Assembly: GCA_012274445.1 (NCBI GenBank)
Contig: JAAROD010000094.1
Span: 744,001-808,000, forward strand
Source: Sclerotiophoma versabilis
Taxonomy: Eukaryota; Ascomycota; Dothideomycetes; Pleosporales; Didymellaceae
DNA: 64,000 bases
Direction: 5' to 3'
In this document: positions 1 to 12,599 of the stretch, one piece after another
How positions within the stretch are numbered: position 1 is the first letter of the stretch
Layout of the letters: each line of letters begins with the position of its first letter
Translations under genes and position numbers: made by a program
Notes under the pieces: model-generated
Seen by the model: only the letters and a program-made list of their open reading frames with translations
What the model was told of the DNA's origin: nothing
The model's database searches: none

Positions 1-140
1 GGACTTTAGCGGGGACGCGCGCTCAGCCACACCATTCTGTCATCACACCTCACCTGCAGTTCTCCACTGCCTAACTGAAGACAACTGCCGTCAGCACTTC
101 TTTCCCCGCGAACACCTTTTCCCGACACTCGAGTTTCAAG

Positions 141-1645
141 ATGGGCTTTAGTCTCAACAATCCGCTGCCCTCGTCCATGAGGAGTGAGTATCTGTCGCTC
201 CATCGCAATCGGCGGGTCTCACAATTGGTGAGGCTGGCCGCACTGTGACGTCGCTAACAGTCTGCAGGCGAGTGCAGGAAAACGGGCAAGATCCTGGCGT
301 CCTTCGTCGACCCGCGACAAGCTTTCGGGCCAGATAAAATCATCCCTCCGTCTGTCCTTGCAAATGCAAAGGTACGTTATCCTCATCCTCAAGCTTCCGA
401 GCTTTCCGCGACGCGCCCAGTCCGTCCAGGCGCACCGAAGCTCGCGGCTCGCGAAATACCACATGCTGAAATAAGCGCGACATAGGGTCTCGCGATTCTC
501 ACAGTATTCAAAGCCGGTTTCCTCGGTACGGCACGTTTCGGCTCCGGTGTTGTTGTTGCGCGTCTCGCAGATGGTTCGTGGTCGGCGCCCTCAGCTATTG
601 GCACAATCGGTGGCGGCTTCGGCGGGCAGATTGGTTTCGAGCTGACCGACTTCGTTTTCATCCTGAACGATGCATCAGCAGTGCGCACCTTTGCCCAGGC
701 CGGTTCGCTGACACTGGGCGGCAACGTATCGATCGCAGCCGGTCCCGTCGGTAGGAACGCGGAAGCAGCCGGCGTCGCAAGCTTGAAGGGTGTAGCAGGC
801 GTGTTCAGCTACAGCAAGACAAAGGGACTGTTCGCCGGCGTCAGTTTGGAAGGCAGTGGTCTGATTGAGAGAAGAGACGCGAACGAGAAACTCTACGGGC
901 GGAGATGGACTGCGCGAGAGCTGCTGAGTGGTCAAGTTCCTCCGCCACCAGCGGCTGAGCCACTTTTGCGTGTGCTCAACTCGAGAGTCTTTTCTGGTGT
1001 AGGTGGCGCGGCGGCGGCAGACGATAGGATGTACAACGATATCCCCGTCTACGACGACACACAAGATAACGTTGTTTGGCAAGGACGCAGCGGTTCGGCT
1101 ATGGGCGAGGGCGTGAGGAGAGATCGCACAGGCTCGCTCGGTCAAGGCAGCCAGTATGGAAACGACGAGTACGAATACCGCGATCGTCCACAGCGCTCAT
1201 CCACCTGGGCAGACGATGTGTACGACCGACAGCCAAACACCGGGGGTGGTATCAACCGCTCTTTCTCTACACGCGCCAACCCTAACGAGACATTCGACAC
1301 CATGAACAGCCGCACCCGTTCGTCCACGTTCGGTGACGACTACTCCTACAGCGACCGCGCGCCCGGCAGGCCATCCGCACCAAAGCCGGTTTTTGGTCAG
1401 AAGAAGGCGAGCTTAGGCACTGACCAGGCCATTGCAAAGTTTACTTTCGACCCTGATCAGCCTGGCGATCTTGGCTTCAAGAAGGGCGATGTCATTACAA
1501 TCTTGAAGCGCACAGACAATGAGACTGATTGGTGGACAGGAAGAATAGGTGACAGGGAGGGCATCTTCCCCAGGTAAGCCAACCATTCTCTGGACGCTCT
1601 ATTCCAATCTGACAAACGCACAGCAACTACGTCGAGACTGTGTAA
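141..1645 (+). CDS. LSB3: Lsb3/Ysc84-like actin-patch protein (SYLF + SH3)
   Basis: Four exons, 141-183, 268-371, 486-1573 and 1624-1645, join in frame to 418 residues with GT-AG introns of 84, 114 and 50 bp. The N-terminal half is a SYLF/Ysc84 lipid-binding domain (start MGFSLNNPLPSSM, then ASFVDPRQAFGPDK, FGGQIGFELTDFVFIL and AGPVGRNAEAA). A Ser/Arg/Tyr-rich linker follows, and the last 60 or so residues form an SH3 domain (ALYDF-like start, WWTGRIGDREGIFPSNYV end). The yeast homologues act at cortical actin patches in endocytosis, binding phosphoinositides through SYLF and proline-rich partners through SH3. The start was chosen because the first exon gives the conserved family N-terminus and splices in phase. 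The last exon contributes only the SH3 tail NYVETV. No lesion was seen. Family identity is very sure; which of the two yeast paralogues it matches is not determinable. Confidence 0.93.
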
Positions 1646-2457
1646 AGTCAGCTTATTGAGTCTCTAGATTACTATTTCTGCATTCTGCTCGAATATCCCT
1701 GCTTTCGCGTCCAAAAGCTACCTTCTTCGCATATCTTGGCAGCTATATGCAGCCCCTCAGTAACCTGATGGAACCTGATGGACACCATTTTGAAGTCTTT
1801 GAGCTCAGTAGGGCGTCAAGGATTCCCTATTTTCTGCATGTCTTCGGCTACCTACAACGTCCACCATGATACCTTATCAATGCATCTACTCCCCTTATTA
1901 ATTACCGCATATGGATCTGCATGACTGTCGATACATGACAAGTCGGCCAAGCGGTCTGTCTTGGTGCTTGTTGTTCCTTTGTTCGCTAAGCCAACACACC
2001 TTGTCGATTTTGAGTCAGCTGTGCAATCTTGACGTCCACTTCACGTTTTGGGATCAACGTACACAGTTGAATCAACTGAATATTCAACAGTCCACATCCG
2101 GCGCTCGTTGCGTTGCGCTCGCGCTACCAGGCTCAAAGTCGCATCTCGAAGACATTGGGCAGTCCATACGACGAACAAACGTACATTGTCTACAGAGCTG
2201 CACAATGATATATTGACCTGTCATAGTTTCAAGATCGGCTTCGTCCAAATTGTCATCCCACATACCTCTTGTACGCCTGTGCAAACACCGAATCGTTTCG
2301 AGAATCACACAAGAGTCTTCGCAGCCACGACTTTAGCGACCAACCCAAGTGGTGTTCCTTGCTCACAAGTTTACTATCAGATGACTCCGCACTCTCTGCA
2401 CTGAACGCTACTGCGTAAGAGCCTAATAACACCAGTCGTGAACCGAGAGACATGTGA
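1646..2457. other. intergenic, nothing recognisable
   Basis: About 0.8 kb of ordinary-composition DNA after the Lsb3 gene. The short open frames here overlap on both strands and show no domain or signal. Confidence 0.5.
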
Positions 2458-4110
2458 ATGAAGTTTGTGTCAGACTTCAAGAACATTGTCATGGGAGCCA
2501 AGGGCAAGGTCATGGAATCGGCCGGACCGAATGCGCCCCCTGCCTCAAAGGTGATTGACGTACCCGGCGCAAATGTTCACCTTACGAAAGCAAATACCAC
2601 CAGTAATGAAGAGGGCAAAAAGCGAACGATGCACGACGTTTCCGCACCTACTGCTGTAAGTATCTATTTACATATGCTACGTATATACACTAGTAATAAG
2701 GCGTTCGTAGGGAAAGTCGTCTGCAAGACCTTCAAAGAAAGGGACTACGGAAAGCTGACAAACATATGAGCGTGCTTTGAAGAAGGTTTTGTGCAGAGCA
2801 AAATGAAACGAGATATAGGCACAGAGCTGCTGTGAGTGTTTATCTCGAATGCTGTGACAACCGATGACTAAATAGAAAGAGACTTTAACCCATGCTTATC
2901 TTGATCGACATGCACAAGTTCCAAGGAATGGCGGTGCCCTTCCTCAGCCTGGAGAGGCTAAGTTAACCATTGCTAGGAACTTTCAAGCGACAATCCGGAG
3001 GTTGCAAGAACGCCGTCCTGACTTGTTTGCTGCAAAGATGAAAGAGTTGATCCTCATCATGAAGGCGTGGCGCATTCCAGAGCGCGGAAAATGCAGCAAA
3101 AACTCCGGCACGAATATCCAAATCTCGAACGTACAACGCCTCATTGCTAGTCATGCCCTCGAGCTTTGGACGGCCTTCTTCTGTTCAACGCTTTTGGTTT
3201 GTTGTCTGGCTACTCCACTTATGTCCCTGCTGATCTCAACCTACCGTTGGAAAGAATTGGAGAACTTGCTACTACACTCAAACCTGGCGAGATCTAAGTC
3301 CTTGATCAGTACGAGGGCACGAAAGAGGAAGCCAAACTCAGGACTGCTAAGATACTACGATGCCTTAATCATACACGTTTCAAGAATCCATCAAATCAGA
3401 ATTATGACTACATGTCACTCCGCAATCTTCACGATCGTAGGATTGAAGGGCAATCTGTATAACTGAGAGCTACAAGCAGCAATGGGGAGGTCTCTGAATC
3501 TGCATTAAGCCACAACATATCTTGCAGTGTCACTACCACCCTTGCTGATGAGATTCCACATGATAATACTATGAAATTAACATACTCTATTTCAGAGTTG
3601 GCAGCAACCTTATAGAGCCGCACGTAGAACATCCCTGCAGAGAAAAAACCTTGCAAGAATACTACCACGAATGTGTTGTCGGGCATGGATACAAATATCA
3701 TCACAAATGCCGGCACTCAGTGTGAAGAATCGGCAAATTCCTACCACGGGGATGTTGTCACTGCCTAGAGACGAGAAAATAAGCGAAAGATCAACGCACG
3801 AACGGAAATGGATCGAAAGAACACGGAGGCATACTACGAGAAGGTGGCGGACCGCTAAGCTACTGAACAGCTTGAAGCTTCACCTCACGGTGGGCCCAGT
3901 CCGCGAAACCTTGTTGATTTTCAGATACCGGACGTGCAGGCTTGTTAATACAGACTTGTTGAGATCCGGAAAGAATTGGGCATGGAGAAGGAGTACGACA
4001 TCGAAGAATTGCGCATTTGTAAGGATTTCTACAAATTTGCAATCCGTATGCGAGAAGCCCACTTCATCCTGCATCTGCTTCTAGTCTATGGCAACGAGCA
4101 TACGGGTTAC
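2458..4110 (+). pseudogene. decayed protein-coding gene, unknown family
   Basis: Protein-like stretches on the plus strand hop between frames and are broken by stops. At 2458-2660 there is a Lys/Thr-rich N-terminal piece beginning MKFVSDFKNIVMGAKGKVM. At about 2940-3170 a charged helical piece includes QERRPDLFAAKMKEL and MKAWRIPERGK. At about 3150-3440 it continues in another frame (LLLFNAFGLLSGYSTYVPAD, then LERIGELATTLKPGEI and a TAA). At about 3775-4110 an acidic/aromatic helical piece includes NTEAYYEKVADR and DIEELRICKDFYKFA, with TAA, TAG and a frame change inside. No domain family is recognised. The composition is still near normal, unlike the RIP block that begins 1 kb downstream, so the decay may be leakage from that block or independent loss. 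A gene with many unrecognised introns is the alternative, but the stops within otherwise continuous reading argue against it. Confidence 0.5.
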
Positions 4111-5189
4111 TTCTGATATGACTATCCATTGGCTCCATGGCAGCGTAATGATGGTTTCTGCAGGGAAGATGGTGAGTTTTCGGTTTGCTAAAGGATGTCA
4201 CAGTATGTGCCGTAAGGGAGCATAAAGCCTTTAAACCAGCACGAAAAGATCGTCTCGATCGCGACTTTTGCTAAATCGGAGCCTCTGAGACCTCTTCTTG
4301 ATACCGAAGTCGGCCTTGAAACTTCTACTGTCGACCGCCGGTCCTAGATAGGTGGCAATGAATCTGTAGGTACTGCGACATCTGGATTGAGGTGGGAATA
4401 GTTAACTTAGACGATTTACCCAGAATTAGCCTATTGAACTAAAAGTCAAGTTGATATGATGTACGGCTTTTTACTGGCGATAGGCAGTCTTGAGTACAGG
4501 AGGGATTAAGAGGCGAGGCTGTCGCTGGCGTTCATCACCAACATACCTTCACGAATATGGCATGAAACTCTAGTCATGCTGATATGGATCTTTAATACCA
4601 CTATGATAGACTACACTGATGTCGGGGTGTCAACTTACCCATCATCTAATTTCCTTGCCGACTCCATCCTTTGTCCTTCTCCTGCTTCTTCTGTAGAAGG
4701 CGACTTCTCTATGGCGCATATGTATAGGTTCCATTATCTTCTTCATAGTCTCCGTATTCATCAACGTCGTCACTACCAAGCTCGCCCATATAGTAACCTT
4801 CTAGTCACCCATCTTGCATTATAGAGGGTAGGTTGAGATCTATCTGTGCCCTGTTGTAGATTTTGGAAGTTAGCGTACTTATGTTTCATGTTCTGAAACT
4901 CGTTGTTAACGAGATACCAGTAGTGAACTATGTCGAGGCATGTGACTGCAGAACTATACCTCCTGATCACACAGATAATGCGTAATGTTTTTTCCACCTG
5001 AATCTGAAATCCTTCGTGATATGTTGCAAGCTGGAGCGCTTGAAGTTCTTAGTAACTGAGTGCGTAGGATAGTTTTTAAGGTATGCTCCTAAGCCCGACT
5101 ACATTCTTGTAGCATCTAAATAGATTAGAGCGGTTTACATGCAGGTAACACTTATAAAACATAGGTTTTAACATGTAGTTAAGAGTACA
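4111..5189. other. transition zone into AT-rich block
   Basis: No convincing gene. AT content rises gradually, but CA and TG dinucleotides are still common until about 5190, where they almost vanish. I take that point as the left border of the RIP block. Confidence 0.5.
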
Positions 5190-6849
5190 CAATCCTCTAT
5201 AGTATTTAGGCTTATAGCCTTTAAGTATATTAATAAAGGTACAGACTCTATAATTCTTATATATAGTCTAAGCTTAGTCTAATATAAACCTTATAGTACT
5301 ATTAAGTAAATTAATAACATTCTTAATTAAATTAGTTATAATAAATTATATTTAGTTTTTAGAATCTAAAGTATAATAGTATACTTACTTCTTTACTAAG
5401 TATAATATTTACTAGAAATAAATAGTTATAAAGAATTTAAGAAGCTTAAAAGTATATATTTTAGTAACTAGTATATAGACTACTAATTTTTTTTAAGATT
5501 AAATAAGACTACCTACTTTACTAAAGCTTAAGAGTATAGTATATTCTACTCTAAAGGTACTTTTTAAATACTAGTTATATACTTCTTATTAAGAGTTAAA
5601 GTAGCCTTCTAATATATATATATTTATTCTATACTATAGAAGTAGAAAGATAAAAAAGAAAAAAGAACTTATATCTTCTTATATAAGATATAGTAGAGTA
5701 CTAAGCTATATTCTATAATTATATATATAGATTTAGTATATAGTTATATATACTTAGAGCTTAGCCTATTATAATACTATACTTTTTCTACTTAATACGT
5801 TTACTTATATATAGAATTAGTATAGTATTATAATAATAAAATAGTTACCTATAGGCTATATTTTCTATAATAAAGTATAGTCTCTAAATTTAGTAATTAT
5901 TAAAGTTATACTTTAGTTAAAGTCTTAAAGACTATAAGTACTAGTTCAATAAGTTCTTAGGTATAATAAGTAAGTAGAGAATTAAGTTAAGCTATTACCT
6001 AGTAGAATACTATAATAATAGAAAGTAATAATAAGTAGTATAGAGTAAACTATCTAGCTTAATAGTTAAGTTAAGATTTTAGAAATAAACTTAATTAATA
6101 AGGTTAAATATAAACTATAAAAGCTATATTTCTACTTACTATATACTAATAAATATTCTATAAAGGTTCTAATATTCTAGTACTATTCTTAACTAGTATA
6201 TTATAGAATATTATAGATTTTCTTATACTATATATAATATATTCTATTATAGTATTCTACTAAGAGATTAGAATAGGTAGAGTAGCCTATTATTAGCCTC
6301 TATACTACTAACCTTCTTAAAAACTATTAGATTATTTCTAAGTATTTTTTTTCTTTCTTTTCTTAACTTCTACTATATTCTCTTCTAAGGTTTATAATAC
6401 TATTCTTCTCTTCTAATCTTTATATTCTTATAAACTAACTTTATAGTTTCTAGAAGTAATATATATTATTATTATAGCTAAAATTACTAGATAAGATTAA
6501 TTAGGTTATAAAAGAGTTAATTAAGTTCTTTATTATATTTCTATAGTAAAAGAGCGTAACTATATATATATTTTACCTCTATGCTAGTTCTAGATTAGAG
6601 TAGAGCTAATTAATTATTCTTATCTATTATTCTAATCTCTCTAATCTGCTTATATTACTATTAATAATTTTATTATTATTAACCTATATACCTACTTATA
6701 GTATAGGCTGTTATAGAGTTATTAGGCCTAATAGAGGTACTAATAGATAGAGGTTCTTAATTAAACCTACTATCTATAATAGTAGTAAAGAAGTAAAACC
6801 TCTAAGTTAGCCTATTACCTTAGCTATTAGCTAAAGAAGTAAACAGTAG
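5190..6849 (+). other. RIP-degraded DNA, possible gag side of Gypsy-1
   Basis: Upstream of the readable protease/pol of Gypsy-1, so gag and a 5' LTR would be expected here. I found neither a zinc knuckle nor a clear copy of the LTR-like segment at 11980. It could be gag too damaged to read, or the element may be truncated on the left. Confidence 0.3.
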
Positions 6850-9800
6850 TAGTATACTAGTTTATAGTACTATAACTATAAGAATAACTATTATAGATTT
6901 ATAAAGTAAAAAAGAAACCTATAATTTACTATTTATTATTACTAACCTTAAAAAGTATAAGATATACCTTAGTCTACTTTAGATTAATATATATTAGCCT
7001 AGAATTAACTATGCTAGTAGGTGTATATTATTTAGAAGAACTAAAGCTAAAAATATAGCTAAGTTCTAGAAAATAGCTATAGAAGATACTAAAGTGTTTA
7101 AACGCACTATATAAGACTCTAGAGTAAATATATATATATACCTTATTAACTTTATAGGCTAGAGTAGGCTAGAAAGAGGTAAAATAGCTAACCTTTCTCT
7201 ATAGTACTCTAATTATACTAATATAGTATTAGAAGATAACTCTAGAAAGCTACCTAAGCACAGCTTAAATAATCTAGTAATTACTCTAGTAAAGAATAGC
7301 ATACTACTCTTCTAACCTCTATATAGGTTATCTAAGGCAGAATTAGTAGTCTTATAGAAATACCTTACTAATTATATAGCTAGAAGATAGATTTACTACT
7401 TAAAGTCTCTATTAGGCGCTTCTATACTCTTTATAAAGAAAAAGAATAGCAGCCTTAGGCTATATATAGACTACTAAGGCCTTAATAAGGTTATAGTAAA
7501 GAACTACTACTCTTTACCTCTAATAACTAAATTCTTAGAGTATTTATTCTAAGTAAAGGTCTATACTAAGCTAGATATTAGAGACACCTACTATAGGATT
7601 AGAATTAAGGAAGAGAATAAGTAGACAACTATATTTAGAACTAAGTACAGCTATTTTAAGTATATAGTAATACTGTTTAGGCTTACTAATATACCTGCTT
7701 AATTCTAGGCTTATATAAATAAAGCTCTAGCAGAGTTAGTTAATATTACCTATATTATATACCTAGATAATATCTTAATCTTCTTTAATACTAAAGAGGA
7801 ATATATTCTCTATATTAGAGAAGTTCTAGAGAGACTATACTAGGTAAAGCTATATATAAAGCTTTTAAAGTGTAAATAGTATAAGTAATATACTAAATAC
7901 CTAGAGAACGTAGTATTACCTAATAGAGTTAGTATTAACCTAGAATAGGTTAAAATAATCTAAGATTAGCTACTACCTATAACTATATATAATATTTATA
8001 TATTTATTAGCTTTATAAACTATTATAAACAGTTTATCTATAGTTTTAGCTAAATTATTCTCCTTTTAATAACTTTAATAAAGAAAGAGCTAGGCTAGGC
8101 TAGAGGTAGCTTAGCTATAAAGAAAGAAAAGAGCTAATATATAGAGTTACTAGAAAAGGTAAAGAAAGCCTTTAGAATTCTAAAGAATACCTTTTTAGAA
8201 GTGCTAATACTTACTTATTTTAAAAGAAGTAAGCTAATAAAAGTTAAGGTAGATGCCTTTAGTAGAGTAATTACAGGTATACTAAGCTAGTATAGCCTAG
8301 AACTAGATAAGAAGGCCTAATAGAGGCTAGTTAACTTCTACTTACGTAAGCTTATCTAAGCAGAGTATAATTATAAGGTATATAACTAGAAACTGCTAGT
8401 AATAGTAAAAAGCTTAAAGTATTACTACTATTACTTCTAAGAAATCTATTTTAAGATTCTAATAGACTATAAAAACCTAAAGTAGTTTGTAGAGACTAAG
8501 GTATTAAACTACTAGTAGGTAAGGTTATATTTAGTATTAAGCTAATATAACTTTATTTTAACCTATAGACTAGGAACTATAAACCTAGTAAATAGGCTAT
8601 TCTAGTAGCTAGACTATATAGCTAAGGTATATAAGCCCTTATAGAAGTATAATAAGGCTTTTATATAACTCTTTAAAGACCTTCTATTAGAAAAAAGAGA
8701 CCTAAGTATCTAGATAGTAGCTATACTTATAAAGTTAGCTAGTATTAAGAAGCTACTAACTAAAAAAGGTAAGGCCTTCTAGAAGTTCTAAAAGACTAAT
8801 CTATAACTTTCTAAGAAATAATAGGTAATTTAAGAAAAAAATAGTAAGAAAGTATATATAAAGGTATAGCTATTACCCTCTAACTCTAAAAAGACTTAAA
8901 GTAACCTATAAGAGAATAGTCTAGCCTTTTTAGAAATAAAACACCTCTTAATACCTAAGAAAAAGGTAGTAGTACTCTAAGAGTACTATAATAACCTACT
9001 AGTAGGCTACTTAAGTATAAGAAGAATACTTAAGAAGCTTTAGTACTAATATAAGTAGAAAGGTATAAAAAGTAATATTAAGTAGTACTACTAGAAGTAT
9101 ATACCTTATAGAAGATTAACCTCTACTTAATATAAGCTATATAGGTTACTTTAACTACTACTACTACCTAATAAGCTATAAAATAAAGCTATAATAAACT
9201 TTAATATAGAGCTTTCTCTAAGTATACTAAGTAGTATAGTATATAATATAATACTAGTAGTAGTATACTAAATAATAAAGACAGCCTACTATATCTTAGT
9301 ATAAAATAACTAAAATAGTATTAACCTTACTTAGGCTTAGATAAGAGAAATAATCTAACTATATAGAGTACTAAAATATATTATTATAGATAAAAGTCTC
9401 TTAATAAATACTTAATACTAAAATACCTTCTAATACTACTTTAATTCTAGAAGAGTAATTACTACTACCTACTATTCTAAAATAGATAAGAAAAATAAGA
9501 GATAAAACTAAATACTTAAATAGTATCTAAGGTACTACTACTCTTTAGAATAAGATAATTAGGTACTATAGATCTCTATTAATAAGTTTCTATATAATAA
9601 TAGCCTTTATATAACTATTAAAACTATACTATTCTAAGTAAACTATAGTTTAATCTCTAAAGGTATAGACTAGCCTAGTATACCTCTTAGTTAGAGAGAA
9701 ATCTCTTTAAAGAAGTAAGAAGCTATAAAAGTACTAGTACTATAAAAAGAGTATAAGAATAAAATAATTATAGCTAATATATATTAAGAAGTATACTAAA

Positions 9801-10310
9801 ATAAGAATAGATTACTAATTCTCTTTAAAGTAGAAAACTAAGTTATAGTCTTAAACTAATATATAAAACTAACTAGGCTAAAGTAGAAATTAAACTAGAA
9901 ATATATAGGCCTAGAGTATATAGTAGCCTAAATAGGCTAAATAATATTTAAAGTAGACCTTTTTAGCCTAAAGAGTATTTACCTAGTCTTTTATATATTA
10001 CTCTTAGAACTCTTTAACTTAGAAGAGTTAATACTATACTTAGATACTCTAATTATAGATATACTTTATACTTTTAGTAATAATATATAGAATATAGAAA
10101 AGATTCTTAAAAGAGTTAAGAATATAACTAAATAATAGCTATATTATATTAAATAGGCTAGATACCTAAAAGAAAAGAACTTATAAAAGCCTAGAGTAAA
10201 TATCTTTTCTAATACTCTTAAATAGTTTTAAGAAAAAGAAGAAATTCTTTTAAAAAGATAGTAAGGCCTATAAAGAGCTAAAAGGTAGCTAGGCTAGCCT
10301 TTAAAAAGAA
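6850..10310 (+). mobile_element. Gypsy-1 chromovirus pol remnant
   Basis: Reading through RIP stops gives a continuous Ty3/Gypsy pol on the plus strand. The protease C-terminal region with the RINYASRCI-type motif lies at about 6960-7030, and the pre-RT linker with YRLSKAELVVL at about 7320-7360. Reverse transcriptase is at about 7390-8060 (LFIKKKNSSLRLYIDY; TKLDIRDTYYRIRI; active site YLDN where YLDD is expected). RNase H is at about 8200-8560, and the integrase zinc-binding and core region at about 8960-9700. A C-terminal chromodomain at about 10070-10260 reads IEKILKRVKN, then YIK.ARYLKEKNL.KP. A chromodomain after integrase places it with the chromoviruses, which in fungi often target heterochromatin. 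The element is dead: dozens of TAA/TAG codons and a changed catalytic Asp. Confidence 0.85.
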
Positions 10311-11979
10311 GAGAGATAGTTAGGCTACGTAGCTAGAAAGTCTAAAATTACTAAGTTTAATAACTAAAGTCTAGAGTTACCTTTACTTTTTTTTTCTACT
10401 AGGTTTTAGGTATTTAATAGTAGTTAGATATTATTATTAGTATACTCTATTATAGCTTATAGTAGCCTAAAATATTACTAAATAGAGTACTATAGCTAAG
10501 AAAGAAAGAATATAACTATTTAGAGGCTATAAAGGTAGTAGGTATCTTAAAATACTCTATATATACTACTATAGCCTAAAATACCTTACTATACCTAAGA
10601 ACTATATAAACTACCTAAACTATCTACTACTTAACTATAATTTAGTAACCTTAGCTAAAATATTATAATACTTCTTTCTTTTAGTATTAATTTACTTTAT
10701 AAACCTACTCTTATAACTCTTAGAAGTAGTATCTTTCTTAGTAATTAGCTACTCTATTTCTATTACTAAACTTATAGCCTTAGCTTCTAGATTATACTTT
10801 CTAATATTAATAACTATACCTTTAGCCTATAATATATTAGAGTATACTATAATAGCCTATAATAGCTAAAAGAGAAAAAAACTGACCTTCTTTATAGAAG
10901 AAGTAACTTTAGTAGTAACCTAAGCCTCTAGCTTATACTTCTAAGACTTAACCTTAGCCTACTAGCTAGCCTTAATATACCTTTAGCTATTAGGCTAAAT
11001 ATTAGTAATAGGCTTATTAGATAGAAGAATAGCGCTAGAGTAGAAGTATAGCTTCTTAGTAAAAGGCTTAAAATTACTATTAAAGTAGTTAGTATTATGC
11101 TATAATAATCTAAAAGAGGCTAGACTAGAGCAGAATAACCTACCTTACTAACTTCTTAGCTAGAAGATAATAAACCTTAGTAAGTTTAGGTAGTACTAAG
11201 CTCTTTCTTATTATTAGTAGTAAAGTTAGATATAAGATTATTAAGATAGTTCTAAATAGTATTAAGGTACTTATAAAAGTTAGTAGAGAGCTAAAATATA
11301 TTAGAAGGTACTAATATAGCCTACTATAGCCTAAAGTAACCTAACTTACTATAAAGTAGTTAAAGTTAGTAAGAAAGTATCTTTAGTATCTTATTACCTA
11401 AATATTATTTCTAGAGCTTACTATAAAAAGCTAGGCCTTAAATAGGTTCTTATTCTTCTTAGTAATATCTAGAAAACAGCAGCCTACCTTACTAGCTATC
11501 CTATACTGCCTACTACTAAAAAAGGTAATATAATAAATATATATATAGTAGAAGTACCTATAGTAGTTATATATATAGTTAGAGACGTTAGTAAAGTCTA
11601 TAATAAATAAAAGTAGTATAGATAGAAATAAGACTAGCTATAATAGTCTATTATAGTATAAAATAGCTTACTATAGCCTAATTAGTACTAAAATAATCTA
11701 AAAGAGGCTTTCTAGACCCTAATATACCTATATAGCCTAATATACACTATAATAGTATATAATAGCCTAAATATAAGCCTATTAGAAATTAGAAAGAAAA
11801 CTTAAAATCTTAAAAAACTTACTAGAAGAAGAAGTAGAGTATAGAAGTAGTAGACTAGAACAGTAGAGAGAAACTCTTTATATACTACCTTGCCTCTAGC
11901 CTATACTACTACTATATATAGACTACTATAGTAAAAGTAAAAGTAAAGGTAGGTATAACCTTACTAGTAAAAGAGACTA
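10311..11979. other. degraded region between Gypsy-1 chromodomain and LTR-like segment
   Basis: RIP-mutated DNA 3' of Gypsy-1. The minus strand at roughly 10430-11100 reads as a protein-like helical stretch once stops are ignored (for example KSRFIK.INTKRKKYYNILAK, with position-wise stops). No family is recognised. It may be an antisense ORF of the element or a piece of another transposon. Confidence 0.3.
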
Positions 11980-12330
11980 TGTAGGCCCTGCACTAGCTAG
12001 TATAAGGTAGGTAAGATAGAGCTATAATACTATAGGTTATCCTATTATAGGCTATAGGGCTCCTATACTAGTTAGTAGAGGGCTGTTTACTATTATCTAT
12101 AATATTTAACTATAAAAGGGAGATAATATTAAGCCCCTTAGGCTCTTTAGCCTAGAGAGACTAGAAGGTTCTCTAGGTAGGGTAACCTTTCTATATATAT
12201 AGTCTCTCTCTACCTATTTACTAGTCTCTAGTAAATAGTCTATAGTTTACTAATTAACTCTATAGCTATCTATATTATTCTATTCTATATTATAATCTTC
12301 TTCTTTAGTGCTCTTAGCCTTAGGGCCTAA
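11980..12330 (+). repeat. LTR-like segment interrupted by Gypsy-2
   Basis: The segment begins TGTAGGCCCT and ends AGGGCCTAA, imperfect inverted ends typical of an LTR, and contains a TATAAAAGGG box at about 12113. It is the last sequence before the Gypsy-2 left LTR. Since the CCTAA at 12326 is duplicated at 18997, Gypsy-2 inserted at or near its right end and the original sequence resumes at 18997. It is probably an LTR of Gypsy-1 or of the element whose leader follows at 18997. No second copy was found by eye. Confidence 0.45.
12326..12330. repeat. target-site duplication of Gypsy-2, left copy
   Basis: CCTAA directly before the left LTR; the same five bases follow the right LTR at 18997-19001. 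Five bp is the usual Ty3/Gypsy duplication length. Confidence 0.75.
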
Positions 12331-12499
12331 TAGTAAGTATATAGTTAGTAGGAATATAACTCTTATAGTTTATATTTAACTTAGTTAACTAAGTTTTTCT
12401 TTAGAATCTTAACCTCTTAACTCTTAAGCTAGATAGTCTACTCTATACTACTTATTATTAACTTTTATTATTATAGTGTTTTACTAGGTAATAACTCTA
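12331..12499 (+). repeat. Gypsy-2 left LTR
   Basis: Matches 18830-18996 along its length with RIP-type and small indel differences. Similarity stops exactly at the first base of TAGTAAG and the last base of ACTCTA. Confidence 0.82.
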
Positions 12500-12599
12500 A
12501 CTCTTATAGACCTTTCTATACTAGTGCTTATCCTTAAGAACTAATATAAATAGTACTTATAAGCTTTACTTAGAAGTATAACTTTAATACTTTAAATAC

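Noticed and set aside
6690..6760. gag zinc knuckle for Gypsy-1
   Set aside because: Translations in all frames lack the CCHC spacing even allowing for RIP changes.
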